Shown here in pieces: positions 13,579-17,009 of a stretch of DNA of 17,009 bases. Each line of letters opens with the position of its first letter. Within the stretch, counting starts at the first letter, position 1. The position numbers and the translations under genes were made by a program. Below the pieces are notes generated by a model, which worked only from the letters and a program-made list of their open reading frames with translations, was not told where the DNA came from and made no database searches. The DNA comes from an uncultured Candidatus Melainabacteria bacterium (GTDB lineage: Bacteria > Cyanobacteriota > Vampirovibrionia > Gastranaerophilales > Gastranaerophilaceae): the NCBI GenBank assembly GCA_934693235.1, contig CAKUUY010000029.1, forward strand, positions 1-17,009, in the 5' to 3' direction.

Positions 13579-13751
13579 TGTTTAAAATTTTTTGTGTAAT
13601 TTTATTGATAACTCTTGAAACTCCGTTTTATTTCAAAATAAAACAAGCCAACTACGATATCGTTAGACAAACTGCTATCGCAATAATTATGGTATTAATT
13701 GCACTGCTTGTTGCGGGAATTTATTATATCGGTTTGTTTATGTTAAAATAA
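13578..13751 (+). CDS. Very small membrane protein (57 aa)
   Basis: It starts in a TAATG overlap with the 46-aa gene and ends 7 nt before the zinc-ribbon gene. The 57 residues hold a hydrophobic start (MFKIFCVILLITL), a polar middle (ETPFYFKIKQANYDIVRQ) and a second strong helix (TAIAIIMVLIALLVAGIYYIGLFM, about 32-55). That gives one or two membrane passes, and the first segment could instead be a cleaved signal. No Shine-Dalgarno site is visible; translation would depend on coupling. Family unknown. The unbroken chain of overlaps argues that it is real. Confidence 0.6.
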   Translation: MFKIFCVILLITLETPFYFKIKQANYDIVRQTAIAIIMVLIALLVAGIYYIGLFMLK

Positions 13752-13758
13752 TCTTGTT

Positions 13759-14676
13759 ATGTATATATGTAGAGAATGCAAAGCTGAATATAAAGAAAAA
13801 GTTGAGTATTGTGATTGTGGAAACAATACATTTGATTATGTTGAAGATGACCCAATTGTTTCACAAACAAAAACTGTAAAACCGAAACAATCATTGACAC
13901 TTGAGCAAAAATCAGAGTTTATTTCATGGGGATTTTTTGCTCTTTGTATAATTTTATCACTAATCGTTTGGTCACTTCCAATCGGAAAAGCTCCTGCGAA
14001 AAAGTCTGCAACAACTCAACAAAAACCTGTTTCAACTTCAACTGCAATCCCAAACATTGATAAAATATGGAATGATACACCAATTTATCAACCAAAACCA
14101 CAGCAAAAACAGATTCAAGAACAAAATCCGCTGGATAAATTAAGGCAAGAAATTCCATTGACATTCACTCCTGTTGAGAATAAAAAAATTGCTCAAGCAG
14201 AGGTTCAAAAAAAAAATCCGGAATCAATAAAACCTAAAGCACAAAAAACAAAACAAGCTCAACCAAAAACAACCAATCCGGTTCAAGCCAAAACGACACA
14301 AAACATAAATTCTTCTACGGCAAAACCGGATGAAAAATCGCTTTATAAAGAGTCTTCAAAGCCGGCTTATAATCCAAATAGTCCGACAATGTTGAGATAC
14401 AAAAATAATCTTCGTTCTGCATTATTCGCTCATTTTGCCGTTGGGAGTATCTCCGGTTCAGGAGAATGTTCTATTCAATTTGCAGTAGATTCAAATGGCA
14501 AACTCATAAATAGAAATTTTTCTAAAGAGTCCTCAAATAAAGCTTTAAATGATGCAGTTTATTATATGCTAATGAGTGTCCCAAAATTCACTCCACCACC
14601 CGCAGAATATAACGCGCAAACAATTAAAATGCATTTCAAAATAGATAACGGCAACTACGAAATTTCGATATATTAA
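13759..14676 (+). CDS. Zinc-ribbon, transmembrane, TonB-like C-terminal domain protein
   Basis: The product has 305 residues. The N-terminus has a treble-clef/zinc-ribbon-like cysteine set, Cys4-x-x-Cys7 and Cys18-x-Cys20 (YICRECKAEYKEKVEYCDCG), expected in the cytoplasm. A single helix follows (ISWGFFALCIILSLIVWSLP, 55-74), then a Lys/Gln/Pro-rich linker (about 77-205) of the sort that spans the periplasm, then a C-terminal domain (about 208-298) of TonB/TolA type: LRYKNNLRSALFAHF, strand GECSIQFAVDSNGKLINRNF, helix SSNKALNDAVYYMLMSVPKF, PPP, and strand TIKMHFKI. Joining a cytoplasmic zinc ribbon to a TonB-like domain is unusual. It is the last gene of the operon and a second TonB-like member beside the 289-aa protein. 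No clear terminator follows; a structured repeat begins 87 nt later. Confidence 0.8.
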   Translation: MYICRECKAEYKEKVEYCDCGNNTFDYVEDDPIVSQTKTVKPKQSLTLEQKSEFISWGFFALCIILSLIVWSLPIGKAPAKKSATTQQKPVSTSTAIPNIDKIWNDTPIYQPKPQQKQIQEQNPLDKLRQEIPLTFTPVENKKIAQAEVQKKNPESIKPKAQKTKQAQPKTTNPVQAKTTQNINSSTAKPDEKSLYKESSKPAYNPNSPTMLRYKNNLRSALFAHFAVGSISGSGECSIQFAVDSNGKLINRNFSKESSNKALNDAVYYMLMSVPKFTPPPAEYNAQTIKMHFKIDNGNYEISIY

Positions 14677-14763
14677 TAGTTACTATTGCGTATGGAAATT
14701 ATTCGATTAAAAAATTAAGAAGAGGTAGATGACTCACAAAAATACAGATTACAGAGTCAAATT

Positions 14764-14942
14764 GCCACGATAGCGAAATGAACAATAACTCGTTAGCGAA
14801 ACAGATGACAAAAACAGCCTTTGTTTGAGCGATTAGCGAGTTTGGCTGTTTCAAGTTGAGCTTACAAGTTATTAGTGAATGGAGTGTGTGGCTGGTTTTG
14901 TGGAACTTTTTACACAAAAAGTTCCCGCCGTCCGCGCAGGAC
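14764..14942. repeat. 180-bp structured repeat, copy 2
   Basis: This is the same orientation and layout as 9510-9689: the inner stem is AAACAGCC/GGCTGTTT (14812-14819 with 14844-14851), the conserved 10-bp hairpin is 14902-14911 with 14916-14925, and the final 50 nt (14893-14942) are identical to copy 1. It fills most of the 329-bp gene-free stretch between the convergent TonB-like operon and DUF2400 gene, and with copy 1 brackets the operon plus element A. Outside the repeat (14677-14763 and 14943-15005) I see nothing but AT-rich spacer. Confidence 0.75.
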
Positions 14943-15005
14943 TGCTAGAATGAAATTTATATATTTAATAACAATGGCTATAAAGTGTTACTAATTTAAT
15001 CAATA

Positions 15006-15758
15006 TTACTTATTATTAACCCCATACCCAAACATTGCAAAATCATATTTTATCGGGTCTTTTGGGTCAAATTTTTTCAAATTTTCCGTAATTTCTATAA
15101 CGGATTTAAAGTCGTTTGATTTTCTTGTCAAAAGCCCCATCTCTCGAGAAAGCTTTGCAACATGTGTGTCTAGAGGAATTAAAAGTTCAGACGGTTGCAT
15201 AAAATCCCAAATTCCAAGGTCAACAGGTCCTTTTCTAATCATCCAGCGTAAAAACATACACATTCGTTTCATTGCTCCGCCTTTTTGAGGGTTTGGAATC
15301 ATAAAATACGCTCCTTGTCCTGCTTTTTCAGAAAATTTTGAATAAAAATAATCTGTAATCGGTTGAAAATTAATGTAATCATTTACCCTTTTTTCGTAAC
15401 CGTATTTAAAGAGTTCTTCAAGCCCACCATCATTTTCGTACAATTGGTGCAAAATTTTGAAAATCTGAATAAAATCGTCCGTTGTCCCAAAACGATAATT
15501 AAAATCGCACAACAATTTTGGCTCAAAATCCAAAATAAAATTATAAGGCTCGTTTTGAGCAATCTTGAACAATTGATTAAGTTTCTCAATGAAAACTTTT
15601 CGATTTCCGTAAGCGAGTAGTGATGCTATAAAACCGGCAATTTCACAGTCTTTTTTGTTCTGTGAATATTGGTGTGGAAACTGTATTGGGTCATCCTTTA
15701 TAAAGTCAACAGTCTCGTATGTGTTGGCCAGTTCATCTATTTCAAATTTTGTAATCAT
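15006..15758 (-). CDS. TIGR02757/DUF2400 family protein
   Basis: The 250-residue protein matches the DUF2400 (TIGR02757) family of unknown function: DCEIAGFIASLLAYGNR (37-53), the MIPNPQKGGAMKRMCMFLRW stretch with MIRKGPVDLGIW, the LLIPLDTHVAKLSR motif, and the DPIKYDFAMFGYG ending. The LDTHV region recalls the helix-hairpin-helix-GPD fold of DNA glycosylases, so a DNA-repair-like fold is suspected, but no activity is established to my knowledge. No signal peptide or TM segment is present, so it should be cytoplasmic. It starts 5 nt after the GGDEF gene on the same strand without its own ribosome site, so the two are co-transcribed and probably translationally coupled. Confidence 0.88.
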   Translation of the reverse strand: MITKFEIDELANTYETVDFIKDDPIQFPHQYSQNKKDCEIAGFIASLLAYGNRKVFIEKLNQLFKIAQNEPYNFILDFEPKLLCDFNYRFGTTDDFIQIFKILHQLYENDGGLEELFKYGYEKRVNDYINFQPITDYFYSKFSEKAGQGAYFMIPNPQKGGAMKRMCMFLRWMIRKGPVDLGIWDFMQPSELLIPLDTHVAKLSREMGLLTRKSNDFKSVIEITENLKKFDPKDPIKYDFAMFGYGVNNK

Positions 15759-15763
15759 TTTAT

Positions 15764-16636
15764 TTATTCACCCAAATTGATTTGAGAGAATTGAACAATT
15801 TTGTTTTTACCACGTTTTTTAGCATTATATAAAGCGTGTTCTGCGTAACGAATTATTGTATTTGCATCTTCCTCTGTATCTTCAATACAAGGATAAGTAG
15901 CTATTCCGCCAGAAATTGTAATCGGATGTCTTTCTTCTTCGCCGGCTGGGATAAATTCCATTCTTTCAATGTCACGTCTAAATCTTTCTGCAAACAAGAA
16001 TGCGTTTTCTTCAGAAGTGTTCGGCAAGATTAGAAGAAACTCTTCATCCCCGTAACGAGTTAAGATATCTTCTTTTCTGATTACTTGTTTTAATTTGTCA
16101 GCAATAGAACGAAGCAAAACATCGCCCCATTCGTAACCGTAAATATCATTTACAACTTTGAAAAAGTCTAAATCAAACAGCAAACAAGAAAGTTTTGTTC
16201 CGTATCTTCTTGCGCGAGAAATTTCTTGTTCCATACGTTCTTGCATATATTTTCTGTTGTGAAGTCCGGTCAATTCATCTGTTGTGGAAACAAGTTTCAA
16301 TTTGTCGCGAAGTTCTTTATATTTCAATAGCGCGTTTGCTCTGATAACAAGTTCCAGATTGTCAACCGGAGTTTTTATGAAATCAAAAATCACAGCTCGA
16401 ACAGTACAACCCTTAAAAACTTCCCCGATAAATAATGTCGGAGCCTTAAATTTAGTTGTCATTAAGACATCTTTAATATTCGGAACACTTTCAACAACAA
16501 CCAATCCGGGGTTGAGCATCTCGTAATCCTTTAAATTTTCTGCATTTTCAATTCTAACATTTGTATCATCGATTTGAGCCAATACATCAGCCAATTTTGA
16601 TTCGTTTTTGTCTGTATAAACAACTATATTCTTCAT
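15764..16636 (-). CDS. Degenerate receiver plus GGDEF-domain protein (active site GDEEF)
   Basis: The product has 290 residues. The first about 100 look like a response-regulator receiver without its phosphate-accepting Asp: strand GLVVVES puts Glu49 near that place, and FIKTP (87-90) keeps the Lys. A helical linker (LLKYKELRDKLKL) leads to a diguanylate-cyclase domain (about 117-287): DELTGLHNR (120-128), FDLDFFKVVND with the metal Asp155 (154-164), GYEWGD (167-172), and RYGDEEF where GG(D/E)EF should be (194-200). The second Gly is Asp, so cyclase activity is doubtful. The inhibitory-site RxxD (Arg187-Asp190) is intact at normal spacing, which fits c-di-GMP binding. There is no membrane segment. 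GAAGGG serves as ribosome site. It is driven by a promoter touching repeat element B and is followed by the DUF2400 gene. Confidence 0.9.
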   Translation of the reverse strand: MKNIVVYTDKNESKLADVLAQIDDTNVRIENAENLKDYEMLNPGLVVVESVPNIKDVLMTTKFKAPTLFIGEVFKGCTVRAVIFDFIKTPVDNLELVIRANALLKYKELRDKLKLVSTTDELTGLHNRKYMQERMEQEISRARRYGTKLSCLLFDLDFFKVVNDIYGYEWGDVLLRSIADKLKQVIRKEDILTRYGDEEFLLILPNTSEENAFLFAERFRRDIERMEFIPAGEEERHPITISGGIATYPCIEDTEEDANTIIRYAEHALYNAKKRGKNKIVQFSQINLGE

Positions 16637-16672
16637 AATAGCTACCCTTCTTATATGTAATAACTTAACTGA

Positions 16673-16701
16673 ATATTAACATATTTTTTTGATTTTAGCA
16701 A
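16673..16701 (-). promoter_or_regulatory. Predicted promoter of the GGDEF gene, -35 box inside repeat B
   Basis: On the minus strand TTGCTA (16696-16701), 17 nt and TAATAT (16673-16678) repeat the layout seen at element A. The -35 box is the terminal motif of the repeat. Confidence 0.5.
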
Positions 16702-17009
16702 GTAGTGGGATTAAGGAGGTTAGATGCAAGTTGATATTAAAGTTACTAGGGACATAAAGAAGCGAGGCAGCTAAGGTGCTACGCACGTAGCCCTCTGTAA
16801 CAATCTTTGTCCCTACCTCATACTACATTGGTGTAATGTTTACGCACGTAGCCCTCTGTGTCAATATTTGTCCATACCTCATATGTTGGTGTATAGTTCA
16901 TTAGGACGTTAAGACGTTAAGACGATAAGACACTAGGTTCTTTTAGTTTAAGAGACTAACAAATATAGCAGCTATATTTGAGAATAAATTGTAGTAACTT
17001 TTCCTCTCT
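16693..17009 (-). repeat. Long repeat element B, inverted copy of element A (cut by window end)
   Basis: The reverse complement matches 9765-10200 closely over its whole length: the palindrome AAATATAGCTGCTATATTT, the octamer array, tandem units, the GCTACG/CGTAGC palindrome (16778-16791), and the conserved tail. It has two 60-bp units (about 16780-16899) against four in A, which explains the length difference of about 119 nt. It has single-base indels relative to A. It ends 56 nt before the GGDEF start codon, exactly as A does before the VWA start codon. Confidence 0.85.

Noticed and set aside
14699..14917. Minus-strand open frame of 72 codons
   Set aside because: It lies within the 180-bp repeat, has no ribosome site and is not open in copy 1.

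Overview
The window is AT-rich, tightly packed bacterial DNA. Codon use, strong TTGACA/TATAAT-type promoters, Shine-Dalgarno sites and a class III prepilin of the GFTLAEVLITLAII type suggest an uncultured gut bacterium related to Cyanobacteria (Vampirovibrionia/Gastranaerophilales, 'Melainabacteria'). This assignment is inference from gene style; no rRNA or other taxonomic marker beyond a partial EF-G lies here.

Layout. 1-528 is the 3' end of fusA, followed by a strong terminator. 640-3110 (minus) is a dTDP-L-rhamnose operon, rfbC-rfbB-rfbD; rfbA is absent from the window. 3231-7964 (plus) holds a small secreted protein of unknown function, glyA, a WecA/TagO-type polyprenyl-phosphate sugar-1-phosphate transferase, a small glycine-rich membrane protein behind a structured 150-nt leader, and UDP-glucuronate decarboxylase. 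The sugar-nucleotide enzymes and the lipid-carrier transferase point to surface polysaccharide synthesis. 7991-9305 holds a small XRE regulator (minus) divergent from a prepilin-like protein (plus).

9306-10256 is a gene-free repeat zone: a CTCCCC hairpin, a GTAGGGTGGG inverted-repeat element, one copy of a 180-bp structured repeat, and a long element carrying four 60-bp tandem units. 10257-14676 is one compact operon of six membrane-associated proteins: a VWA protein, an FHA-like plus about 8-TM protein, a TonB-like protein, two very small membrane proteins (46 and 57 aa, easily missed), and a zinc-ribbon/TM/TonB-like protein. I do not recognise this combination as a described system, and it is the best candidate for something new. 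The operon is bracketed by direct copies of the 180-bp repeat (9510-9689 and 14764-14942). 15006-16636 (minus) is a diguanylate-cyclase-like protein with a broken active-site motif but an intact inhibitory-site motif, followed by a DUF2400/TIGR02757 protein. 16693-17009 is a second, inverted copy of the tandem-unit element, cut by the window end.

Two patterns join the parts. First, both copies of the long element point at the gene next to them, stop 56 nt before its start codon, and appear to supply the -35 box of its promoter. Second, small repeats overlap the stop codons of rfbC, rfbB and glyA, so intergenic repeat insertion has shaped gene ends here. No rRNA, tRNA, CRISPR array, transposase or integrase was seen.
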